Positions 1-6,419 of a DNA stretch of 40,975 bases are shown piece by piece. Under the pieces are notes generated by a model. It was not told the DNA's origin. It was given only the letters and a program-made list of their open reading frames with translations, and ran no database searches. Source of the DNA: Desulfobacter latus (GTDB lineage: Bacteria > Desulfobacterota > Desulfobacteria > Desulfobacterales > Desulfobacteraceae); NCBI RefSeq assembly GCF_013389365.1, contig NZ_JACADJ010000032.1:1-40975 (forward strand), in the 5' to 3' direction. Made by a program: the position numbers and the translations under genes. Each line of letters begins with the position of its first letter. Position 1 is the first letter of the stretch.

Positions 1-1
1 T

Positions 2-217
2 AATATTGTTGGGAAAATATTACCAATTTCAGAGATATCTGAACTATACAACGCTGAAGCAGAAACTCTCATTTCCCAATTTCAAAAATTAAAATTATTA
101 GGCTTTGAAATAAGAAATCATAATACAAACAGACAAATAGAAGAGGGATATTTACTTATTCCATATTCTTTTCCGAGTTTAAATGAAAGAAGCCTTCAGC
201 GATTAACGGAGTTATAA
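2..217 (+). CDS. C-terminal part of an unrecognised protein (5' end outside window)
   Basis: One frame is open from base 2 to a TAA at 215-217 and gives about 71 residues ending in SLQRLTEL. The next gene starts at the very next base (TAAATG), so the two are almost certainly translationally coupled. The segment is hydrophilic, AT-rich and has no membrane span or motif I recognise. Because the partner looks like a nuclease, this could be another subunit of the same restriction or defence unit, such as a methyltransferase or specificity protein, but that is only an inference from adjacency. Codon use matches the following gene and differs from the core genes further on. Confidence 0.6.
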   Translation, partial: NIVGKILPISEISELYNAEAETLISQFQKLKLLGFEIRNHNTNRQIEEGYLLIPYSFPSLNERSLQRLTEL

Positions 218-1546
218 ATGAAATACAAAAATGATGAATTTCAAAAACATCTTCGTGTATTTGAAGATAGAAGTGAATATTTCACAGATGAAAACAATGT
301 AGAAATGTTTCCAGAAGGTGTTATTTCCGCAGAAGCCAAGAAAAGAATTAAAAAAGTTAGAAATGCTTTTGAAAATAGCTTCCTTGATAAACTGATTATA
401 GATCTTTCAAGTGGAAAAGAAAGCGTTGATGTGGCTGCAATAAGTGAGGCCGCATCAATAAGTGTAAATGGCCTTGTAGATTCATTAACGAGTGAAGTTG
501 GAAGAGCGCTTATAGGCTTGTCTGTAATGCAACTTTGCGTCAAATCCATTGAGCCATCCCAAAATATTCGTTTGCACAAAGGCAGCTCAAATCGCGCATC
601 ATTTTCATGGGTTGAAGGCATTTCAATGCGAACATTAGATAAAAAACATGTTACGCCAACACTTCGAAAATATGATTTATTGAGACTGAATGCAGATGGC
701 TTTATGATGACTAGAAGTCTTGCTGAAAACTATCCCTATACTTTTTTGTATAAAGCATATCTTAGAGGCGCGAGAGAACAATGGCTAACTCTTGTTGAAG
801 AGGTTGAGAAAAAAAACACTTCAGCCATTGAAACATTGAAATATCTGCTATCTAGACTTATAAATGCTGCTTCAGAGTTCGTAGATACAGCAAATGTTTT
901 ATTAGATTTGGCACACAAATATGTAACTATCAATTCCGACAAAAAATCTATATCTTCTGTTTTAAGGCAACACTCTGAAAATTCAGACTACGCCGCTCGA
1001 TTATTGGAAATAAACATGCACTCATTAATGCAGACCGCATCAGAATCAGGCGCTTTTGGAGTCGCTGAAGTTAAACCCCTATCTCAAATGAGGTCTGCGA
1101 ATAAGAAGCATGGGAATATCGGGGATATTGAGTTATTAGAGGATGGGCAAATCATCGAATCCTGGGATGCCAAATATGGAAAAGGCTATCTGAGGGAAGA
1201 AATCGAAGAAGCCGTAGAGAAACTTCAGCACCATGAATTTGTAGATACTGTTGGTTTTGTTACGAATGTTCACATTGAACGTACAGAAGAAATATCAAAA
1301 CGTATTTTCGAAATAGAACAATTGTATTCAATAACTCTCAAGGTGTTATCTTATGATGACTGGGTAGAGATGGTTTTTCGCAGGGCACTTGAAGTTGGAA
1401 CTGTTTCTGAAGAAGAGTTAGCACAAAAGTGGTTCATCACATATTGTGAATACTTATCGCAAAAACGACGGCAGAATGCACCTATTGATGAGCCGTGTCT
1501 TGGTTGGATCAACTCCTTAACGAGCATTATAAAGATTGCACAATAG
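218..1546 (+). CDS. Putative PD-(D/E)XK-type nuclease, possibly a type II restriction endonuclease
   Basis: 442 residues, AT-rich, immediately after the stop of the preceding ORF. Residues about 303-319 read GDIE, then about ten residues, then ESWDAKYG. This matches the beta-hairpin metal site of PD-(D/E)XK nucleases, with D303 and D317-A318-K319 as the candidate catalytic set and E314 a further acid. After it come an amphipathic helix (YLREEIEEAVEKL) and a beta segment (DTVGFVTNV), as in the nuclease fold. The N-terminal 290 residues are mostly helical with no recognised domain. Several type II restriction enzymes have this helical-N, nuclease-C layout, but I cannot assign specificity or family. 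The TAG at 1544-1546 seems to be supplied by the antisense group II intron that begins at 1543. The uninterrupted frame would continue across the intron for 13 more residues to a TGA at 2289-2291. Confidence 0.6.
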   Translation: MKYKNDEFQKHLRVFEDRSEYFTDENNVEMFPEGVISAEAKKRIKKVRNAFENSFLDKLIIDLSSGKESVDVAAISEAASISVNGLVDSLTSEVGRALIGLSVMQLCVKSIEPSQNIRLHKGSSNRASFSWVEGISMRTLDKKHVTPTLRKYDLLRLNADGFMMTRSLAENYPYTFLYKAYLRGAREQWLTLVEEVEKKNTSAIETLKYLLSRLINAASEFVDTANVLLDLAHKYVTINSDKKSISSVLRQHSENSDYAARLLEINMHSLMQTASESGAFGVAEVKPLSQMRSANKKHGNIGDIELLEDGQIIESWDAKYGKGYLREEIEEAVEKLQHHEFVDTVGFVTNVHIERTEEISKRIFEIEQLYSITLKVLSYDDWVEMVFRRALEVGTVSEEELAQKWFITYCEYLSQKRRQNAPIDEPCLGWINSLTSIIKIAQ

Positions 1547-2248
1547 GGATAGGACTCCCCATTACTGAGGAGCCCTCCCACACCACCCGGCATACGGATC
1601 TCGTACCAAGGCGGTTCGGCTGGTGTTAACAAAATCGGCTGTAGGTTATCCCACCGATTTACCGGGTTTTGTGTAGAGTCATGCTATGGAAATTTCGGCC
1701 ACTGCCGCATTATTCCCATAAAATCCTTCTACTTACTCACCACAACCATTTACCCAAGCCATTCGGCCCGGGTACCGTTCAGGCCTTCATCGGGGTGAGG
1801 CCTCCGGGTGTACTTCTCTCAAGACAGCGAGGCCCGGCTCGTTTCCTCCGACTACTATGCCCTCTGCTGACTTCTCCCATGCGGTCAGGACCAGTTACCC
1901 GGCCCTCAGCCAATCCGGCACATGGGAGACCTCCCGGGGTAAACACATGCCTTTCAGTACGTAGATGCCGAGTTTACGGACATACCCTGTAATGGATAGA
2001 GGACTTTACCTTGTTGTGCAGGCTCGTCCCGGTATGCGCGCCTTATACTCGATTCCTGTACGTCATCCCGTACCTTCGCGGTACCTTGCCTCAGCAAGGC
2101 GGCTTCCTCCCGAAGCACCGTCACCGGTACCCCGTTGCACTACCGCTACACCCTTCGCCTCCATCCGGCTGGGTCTAAGACTTGCCAAATGTTTGGAAAT
2201 CCATTACATTTGACTCACTTTTAAGAACATGTGCCGTGCCCGGCACAC
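1543..2248 (-). mobile_element. Group II intron without reverse-transcriptase ORF (antisense to flanking genes)
   Basis: Read on the minus strand, the element starts GTGTG at 2248, matching the group II 5' consensus GUGYG. It continues with domain-I-like sequence, including a stretch around 1890-1990 resembling the conserved ACCCCGGGAGGTCT and GTCCGTAAACTCGG segments. It ends with a domain V-like segment (GAACCGCC ... GGTGGTG, about 1578-1620) and a domain VI-like hairpin (GGGCTCC...GGGGAGTCC), terminating CCCTAT at 1543. The total of about 706 nt is the size of a bare ribozyme. Where the maturase ORF would start there are only short blocked frames, so the RT has been deleted. Mobility would need an RT in trans. 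Short plus-strand ORFs inside (1669-1992, 1965-2213) are ribozyme sequence, not genes. Confidence 0.75.
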
Positions 2249-2510
2249 ACCAAACGCTGCAGCTGACCGTGGGGAGCTAGCGGCTTTTTGAAAGTGCTTG
2301 GTTTCTGAAATAACTTGGCTTTTAGAACGTGCTCGGCTATATAAGGGTGTTGAAATCGACCACCTCTTTTACAATAAAATCAGCGACTTAACCCCAAAAC
2401 CTTTGTTTTCGGATAACGTATTGATTTTAATAAAGATAGTAACCAAAATAAGACCTCGATTTCAACACCCTTTATATGCCCCCCCCGGCCAGCTGAACTC
2501 CCCGTTATCA
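2249..2510 (+). repeat. attC-like split inverted repeat (possible integron cassette recombination site)
   Basis: The left half is AACG (2253-2256), a 3-nt spacer, then an 18-mer at 2260-2277 starting CAGCTGACCG. The right half is an 18-mer at 2478-2495 whose reverse complement starts CAGCTGGCCG, a 7-nt spacer, then CGTT (2503-2506). The 18-mers match at 15 of 18 positions when folded. An outer AAC/GTT box, a spacer and an inner box in inverted arrangement is the plan of an integron attC site. If the intron is removed, the left box reads GCACAAC, one mismatch from RYYYAAC. The right box is GTTATCA, a weaker match to GTTRRRY. At 262 bp the site is too long for an attC, but it contains a separate inverted-repeat element of about 140 bp. 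The type is inferred, not proven. Confidence 0.45.
2339..2478. repeat. About 140-bp segment bounded by 21-22 bp inverted repeats (MITE-like)
   Basis: The left arm at 2339-2359 (ATATAAGGGTGTTGAAATCGA) reappears inverted at 2456-2477 with one extra A. The roughly 96 bp between are AT-rich and contain no credible ORF. Terminal inverted repeats around a short non-coding core suggest a miniature transposable element or the two ends left by an insertion-sequence deletion. The motif TGAAATCGACCACC at the left arm recalls some IS21-family ends, but that comparison is from memory. The element sits inside the attC-like site and would account for its excess length. Confidence 0.4.
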
Positions 2511-2536
2511 TTTAAAACCATCCCTATCTTGATTCA

Positions 2537-2555
2537 AATACGCCAATGGCGTATT
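2537..2555. promoter_or_regulatory. Palindromic operator-like site ahead of the toxin-antitoxin operon
   Basis: AATACGCC, a 3-nt centre (AAT), then GGCGTATT forms a perfect 8+8 inverted repeat ending 8 bp before the preferred toxin start codon at 2564. HigA/NadS-type antitoxins commonly repress their own operon through such a palindrome, so this is the likely autoregulatory site. Its position argues against using the in-frame ATG at 2546, which lies inside the palindrome. Confidence 0.55.
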
Positions 2556-2563
2556 GTTGTGTT

Positions 2564-2878
2564 ATGGAATTCATTGAAACATCAATATTTACCAAGCAAG
2601 TCCTGAGGCTTCTACCCGACTCGAGTTATCGAGTATTGCAATCTGCTTTAATGTTAAATCCAGGTGCAGGGGCAATTATTAAAGGAAGTGGAGGGATTCG
2701 CAAGATTCGTTGGAAATTACCTGGTGCAGGTAAAAGAGGGGCTTTACGGGTTATTTATTATTTCGATCAACCCGAAACGATTTACATGCTATTCATGTAC
2801 AAGAAAAAGGAACAAGAAGATTTAACCCCTGAACAAGTCAAAATCTTGAAAAAAGCATTAAAGGAGAATTTATTATGA
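2564..2878 (+). CDS. higB: RelE/HigB-family toxin of a type II toxin-antitoxin system
   Basis: 104 residues starting MEFIETSIFTKQ. The sequence follows the RelE-superfamily HigB2-like pattern: a helical N-terminus, then GSGGIRKIRWKLPGAGKRG followed by RVIYYF (residues about 45-72), then a YMLFMYKKKEQ strand. In this family the basic residues bind the ribosomal A site and cut mRNA during translation. I preferred the ATG at 2564 because family members begin there and because the upstream ATG at 2546 lies in the operator palindrome. No strong Shine-Dalgarno precedes either start. The stop codon overlaps the antitoxin start (ATGA), giving tight coupling in toxin-first order as in HigBA. Higher AT than the core genome supports horizontal origin, plausibly as an integron cassette. 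Confidence 0.85.
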   Translation: MEFIETSIFTKQVLRLLPDSSYRVLQSALMLNPGAGAIIKGSGGIRKIRWKLPGAGKRGALRVIYYFDQPETIYMLFMYKKKEQEDLTPEQVKILKKALKENLL

Positions 2879-3165
2879 AAAACGAAGATTTTGATATGTT
2901 GCTTTCAAGCATAAAAGAAGCTGGCGATATAAAAACCGGAAAAAAGAAACCAAGTCGAGTTTTTGAGATTGAAGCTCCTGAAATTAAAATGGTTCGGAAA
3001 ACTTTAAGCGTTTCACAATCTGAATTTGCCATGATGATAGGAGTAAGCGTAAGAACTCTTCAAAATTGGGAACAAGGGAGGAGGAAACCAGAAGGCCCTG
3101 CAAAAGCCTTGTTATGTATCGCCTCGAAAAACCCCAAAGCGGTACTTGAAGCCCTTCACGCTTGA
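2875..3165 (+). CDS. NadS/HigA-family antitoxin with helix-turn-helix
   Basis: 96 residues. The N-terminal part (MKNEDFDMLLSSIKEAGDI) matches NadS-type antitoxins. A Cro/C1-type helix-turn-helix lies at about residues 43-75 and includes SQSEFAMMIGVSVRTLQNWE and QGRRKPEGPAKALL. It should neutralise the toxin encoded just upstream and, as a DNA-binding dimer, repress the operon at the palindrome at 2537-2555. It overlaps the toxin gene by 4 bp, and an AAGGAG Shine-Dalgarno lies within the toxin 3' end. Ten bases after the stop, TGATA (3176-3180) directly meets the 3' end of a second antisense group II intron fragment. Confidence 0.88.
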   Translation: MKNEDFDMLLSSIKEAGDIKTGKKKPSRVFEIEAPEIKMVRKTLSVSQSEFAMMIGVSVRTLQNWEQGRRKPEGPAKALLCIASKNPKAVLEALHA

Positions 3166-3180
3166 TCAAAAATTATGATA

Positions 3181-3516
3181 ATCGGGATAGGACTCCCCAT
3201 CACTGAGGAGCCCTCCCACACCACCCGGCATACGGATCACGTACCAGGGCGGTTCGGCTGATTTAAGGCATCAGTTCCCGGGTAGATACAATCCTTTGTC
3301 GATGAAATATCTTTCAGGCATGGCAATGGCAACCCACTTGATTTTACTCATGTGCCAATACTTTTTACGGGCATTGCCGCAAAGCATGGCATCATGGTGC
3401 GAAATACCAAGTTTTTTAAGGTTACGAACCCTGGTTTTGGGATTCTTCCATTGTTTCCAAACAAGGCTTCGCAGCCGCCGCAGTATCCAGACTTTGAGCC
3501 CTTTAGGGAAAAAGCA
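3181..3516 (-). mobile_element. Truncated group II intron: 3' ribozyme end plus maturase tail
   Basis: The reverse complement of 3181-3255 is nearly identical to the 3' end of the intron at 1543-1622 (domain V and VI, ending CCCGAT at 3181 instead of CCCTAT). Here the C-terminal coding part of the reverse transcriptase/maturase is kept upstream of domain V. The element breaks off near 3516, where sequence homologous to an ABC transporter begins. So this copy has lost its 5' part and most of its RT, while the first copy has lost only its RT. The two similar ends form a direct repeat of about 75 bp flanking the toxin-antitoxin operon. Confidence 0.8.
3271..3516 (-). pseudogene. Group II intron reverse transcriptase/maturase, C-terminal remnant
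   Basis: On the minus strand this encodes about 81 residues containing KVWILRRLRSLVWKQWKNPK, then RNLKKLGISHHDA, KYWHMSKIKW and a terminal ERYFIDKGLYLPGN, stopping with TGA at 3271-3273. This is the pattern of the maturase (GIIM/domain X) C-terminus of bacterial group II intron proteins. The fingers, palm with YADD, and most of the thumb are absent. The 5' end is at the junction near 3516, so the protein is not functional. It lies just upstream of the domain V/VI sequence, as expected for an intron-encoded protein in domain IV. Confidence 0.75.
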
Positions 3517-3518
3517 TA

Positions 3519-3656
3519 ACAGGCCCCGGGCCGGATCGTTGTGTGGTATTCCAGGAGGACGCGCTTTTTCCCTGGCTCACCGTGGCGGAAAATATCGGGT
3601 TCAGCCTGAAGGGAAAGGCCTTGTCTGCGGCTGAAAAACAGTCCCGGGTAAACCGG
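3519..3656 (+). pseudogene. Internal fragment of a nitrate/taurine-type ABC transporter ATPase
   Basis: 46 in-frame residues reading TGPGPDRCVVFQEDALFPWL, then TVAENIGFSLKGKAL and SAAEKQSRVNR. This is the Q-loop region of SsuB/TauB/NrtD-type ATPases. Walker A upstream and the signature/Walker B downstream are both missing, and there is no start codon. The left junction coincides with the end of the intron RT remnant. Beyond 3656 the frame runs on as unrelated sequence to 3782. It is debris of a deleted transporter gene. Confidence 0.7.
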
Positions 3657-3700
3657 CCAAGGGCATTGGGAAGATATGTCTCGCCAAATCCTTTGTTTGA

Positions 3701-3901
3701 CAATGTTCCCCATTTGAGATACAAAATAAAATATATTCAGCGGAAGAAACGCTTGACCCCATTCACAGGGATCATAAGTTGATTGGCAACTGGAAGGGAC
3801 GCCGTGAATGTCACATTGAATCTGATTGGCTGCTGATCTATATGATCGAATCGGATAAAGTTGTTTTTGAACGGACCGGAGCTGACCTGGTCCATCGATG
3901 A
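3701..3901 (+). pseudogene. C-terminal remnant of a YafQ-family RelE-like toxin
   Basis: A frame opened by a TGA at 3698 and closed by TGA at 3899-3901 contains DHKLIGNWKGRRECHIESDW and LLIYMIESDKVVFERTG. These are diagnostic of the C-terminal half of YafQ toxins, including the conserved catalytic-region histidine. The usual ending RTGTHSDLF is altered to RTGADLVHR, suggesting a small deletion. The N-terminal part is replaced by unrelated sequence, and no DinJ-like antitoxin gene is nearby. I regard it as a dead second toxin-antitoxin module in the island. Confidence 0.65.
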
Positions 3902-3935
3902 TTTCAATACCCAGACTCACCCCCACAACAAAACA

Positions 3936-3968
3936 TAAAAGTTCTATAATAGCTTATTGGAACTTTTA
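3936..3968. promoter_or_regulatory. Inverted repeat upstream of pyruvate kinase
   Basis: TAAAAGTTC at 3936-3944 pairs with GAACTTTTA at 3960-3968 across a 15-nt AT-rich loop. It lies about 45 bp before the pyruvate kinase start. It could be an operator or a weak terminator of the island, since no poly-T run sets the direction. Confidence 0.3.
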
Positions 3969-4012
3969 GATAAAAATTTATCATGACCCTGTGCCGAAAG
4001 AGAGGGCTTGCT

Positions 4013-5443
4013 TTGAAAATGCGTAGGACAAAAATTGTAGCGACCATATCCAACCTGAACTGTTCCGTGGAATTCATTAAAACGCTTTATCAGGCCGGAA
4101 TGAATGTGGTGCGCTTGAATACGGCGCACATGAGCCATGATGATGCCAGGCAAGTGATTGAAAATACCCGCAAGGTATCGGACAAAATCGGCATCCTTCT
4201 AGACACCAAGGGCCCTGAAGTCAGAACCTGCGATGCCAAAATGCCGCTGTCCGTTGTTTATGGGGATTTTATCCGCATCAAAGGAGAGGCTGACGGGATT
4301 TCCAAAGATGATGTCATCTGCGTATCCTATCCGCATTTTGTCGATGATGTGCCGGTTGGTTCTTTCATTCTCATTGATGACGGATACATTGCCTTGAAAG
4401 TGACGGACAAAATAGATAATCATCTGGTCTGTTTCGTGGAAAATGACGGGGTCATTTACCCCAGAAAAAGTGTCAATATCCCATCGGTTCATGTTAGATT
4501 GCCGGCCTTGAGCAAAAAGGATATGGGGTTTATTGCCTTTGCCGCAGACCAGAATCTTGACTTTATTGCCCACTCCTTTGTTCGCAATAAGGAAGATGTC
4601 CTGGCTGTTCAAAACATTCTTGATGAGAAGAAATCTCCAATCAAAATCATCGCCAAGATTGAAAATGCCCAGGGGGTGAATAATCTTCGGGAAATTCTGG
4701 AATATGCCTATGGGGTGATGGTGGCCAGGGGTGATTTAGCCGTTGAAATTCCAACTGAAAAAATTCCCTTGATTCAAAAAGATATTGTCCAGACCTGTAT
4801 TGAACTTAGACGTCCTGTGATTGTCGCCACCCAGATGCTGCATTCCATGATTCAATCGCCGCGGCCTACACGGGCGGAAGTGTCGGATGTGGCCAATGCC
4901 TGCCTGGATCATACTGACGCCTTGATGTTATCAGGTGAGACGGCGAATGGTAAATATCCTGTGCAGGCGGTGCAGACTATGGCCAGGATTGCCCGGGAAG
5001 TGGAGTTAACAAGAAGCTCATTCATTGATATCCCCTATTCAAGTAAAGGCAATTTGACGGATTATCTTGCCAAGGCCGCAGTGAAGTCTTCCCTGCGTTT
5101 GAACACCAGGGGCATTGTGGCGGATTCACTTTCCGGAAAAACCATTCTGGCACTGGCCGCCTACCGGGGGGACAGCCCGATTTTCGCCCAGGTTTACGAT
5201 AAAAAAGTGATGCGCAGGCTCTCTTTGTCTTTTGGGGTATTTCCCGAGTACATTTCTCTTGAGCCAAGTCCAAGGGAATCAGTTGCAGGCGCCATCTGCC
5301 GTTTAATTGAAGACCAAAATTTTAACGATGACGACTTGATTATTCTGCTTTCCGGCAGTTTCGAGCCTGAGCAAGGTGCCTCTTTTATTGAAATCGGCAA
5401 TGCAAAAAATTTTAGTGAACACTTTATGTGGCAGCATAAATAA
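4013..5443 (+). CDS. pyk: Pyruvate kinase, variant active site
   Basis: About 476 residues. It converts phosphoenolpyruvate and ADP to pyruvate and ATP in the cytoplasm. The pyruvate-kinase signature KIIAKIENAQGV is present near residue 215, followed by GVMVARGDLAVEIP and the TQMLHSMI/PTRAEVSDVANA segments. The K+/nucleotide region DTKGPEVRT is conserved. Where most pyruvate kinases have RLNFSHG, this has RLNTAHM, so the serine that helps bind potassium is alanine. I favour the TTG at 4013 because AGAGGG at 4001-4006 is well spaced from it; ATG at 4019 is the alternative. It is transcribed alone after the mobile island. ppdK, the opposing or complementary enzyme, lies 11 kb away, so both directions of PEP-pyruvate exchange are encoded. 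Confidence 0.9.
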   Translation: MKMRRTKIVATISNLNCSVEFIKTLYQAGMNVVRLNTAHMSHDDARQVIENTRKVSDKIGILLDTKGPEVRTCDAKMPLSVVYGDFIRIKGEADGISKDDVICVSYPHFVDDVPVGSFILIDDGYIALKVTDKIDNHLVCFVENDGVIYPRKSVNIPSVHVRLPALSKKDMGFIAFAADQNLDFIAHSFVRNKEDVLAVQNILDEKKSPIKIIAKIENAQGVNNLREILEYAYGVMVARGDLAVEIPTEKIPLIQKDIVQTCIELRRPVIVATQMLHSMIQSPRPTRAEVSDVANACLDHTDALMLSGETANGKYPVQAVQTMARIAREVELTRSSFIDIPYSSKGNLTDYLAKAAVKSSLRLNTRGIVADSLSGKTILALAAYRGDSPIFAQVYDKKVMRRLSLSFGVFPEYISLEPSPRESVAGAICRLIEDQNFNDDDLIILLSGSFEPEQGASFIEIGNAKNFSEHFMWQHK

Positions 5444-5560
5444 GCGTACCATATAGGATATCGCACATGGAAAAGACTGGAAAAGTAACAGACATTGAGT
5501 TTGTATCATACATTTTAAACCGAAAAATGTCGTAATAAAATTTGGAAGAAGGGAGTGGTC

Positions 5561-6391
5561 ATGAAGTGGATGCAATATTTTACGCCTGCCAAATCAATTA
5601 GCCCAAAAGAAGCCCGGGAGTATGTCACAAAACACCCCGATGAAGATTTTACCCTTCTGGATGTCCGCCAGGATTCGGAATACCAGGAGGCGCATCTGCC
5701 GGGTGCCGTACTCATCCCGTTGCCCCAGCTTTCCGACCGCTTAACGGAGATTGACGCTGAAAAGCCTGTCCTTGTATATTGTGCCATTGGCGGGCGCAGC
5801 CGGGTTGCCGCCCAGATGCTGTCTGGAAAAGGGTTCAAAAAGGTTTACAACATGTCAGGGGGAATCAAGGCCTGGCAGGGAAACAAGGCTGTGGGGCCCC
5901 AGGATCTGGGCCTGCATATTTTCAGCGATGTGGAAAATCCCTGCGATGTGCTGAAAATCGCCTATTCTCTGGAACAGGGATTGCGCGAGTTTTATCTTGG
6001 CATGCAAAAAGAGAGCAAAAGAAAAGAGGTAAAATCTCTTTTTGCAACACTTGCAGAAATAGAAATCAAACACCAGGATGAAGTTATCGCAGCCTATAAG
6101 GAATACTGCACAGAATCTGTGGACAGGCAGACGTTTGAACTTGAGGTTGAGGCACATGCCATGGAAGGGGGGCTTTCCACGGAAGAGTACCTGGAACTTT
6201 TTGACCCTGATCTTTCGTCGGAAAAGGATGTGATTTCCCTTGCCATGTCCATTGAAGCCCAGGCCCATGACCTGTATCTGCGCCTGGGGGCACAGCTTGA
6301 AAATATTCAGGCAAAGGACGCTGTAAATAAAATCGCAAATGATGAAAAACAGCATCTTGAAAGTCTGGGCCGGTTAATGGACACTCTTTAA
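5561..6391 (+). CDS. Rhodanese / ferritin-like diiron fusion protein
   Basis: 276 residues. Residues about 10-110 are a rhodanese domain (LLDVRQDSEYQEAHLPGAVL) with active-site loop CAIGGRSR and C74 as the sulfur carrier. Residues about 130-276 are a ferritin-like four-helix bundle with EQGLREFY, EIEIKHQDE, SIEAQAHDLY and DEKQHLE, giving the paired Glu/ExxH ligands of a rubrerythrin-type diiron site. There is no rubredoxin domain. The start at 5561 is set by AAGGGAG ending 5 bp upstream; the GTG at 5555 would overlap that site. The next gene encodes a flavoprotein 28 bp downstream, so the pair may couple sulfane-sulfur handling with peroxide or oxygen defence. The exact substrate is unknown. 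Confidence 0.85.
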   Translation: MKWMQYFTPAKSISPKEAREYVTKHPDEDFTLLDVRQDSEYQEAHLPGAVLIPLPQLSDRLTEIDAEKPVLVYCAIGGRSRVAAQMLSGKGFKKVYNMSGGIKAWQGNKAVGPQDLGLHIFSDVENPCDVLKIAYSLEQGLREFYLGMQKESKRKEVKSLFATLAEIEIKHQDEVIAAYKEYCTESVDRQTFELEVEAHAMEGGLSTEEYLELFDPDLSSEKDVISLAMSIEAQAHDLYLRLGAQLENIQAKDAVNKIANDEKQHLESLGRLMDTL

Positions 6392-6419
6392 ACATTTATT
6401 TCACAACGGGGGAAATAAA

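Noticed and set aside
1669-2213. Plus-strand ORFs of 107 and 82 codons (YLVVQARPGMRALYSIPV type)
   Set aside because: They lie wholly inside the antisense group II intron, and the sequence is explained by conserved ribozyme structure. Such frames are often mis-annotated as proteins.
2479-2486. Run of eight C residues
   Set aside because: It could be a phase-variation tract, but it lies outside any coding frame and pairs with the G-rich left half of the attC-like repeat.
3348-3926. Minus-strand ORF of 192 codons
   Set aside because: It runs across three unrelated fragments (YafQ, ABC, intron RT) in a frame different from the recognisable ones.
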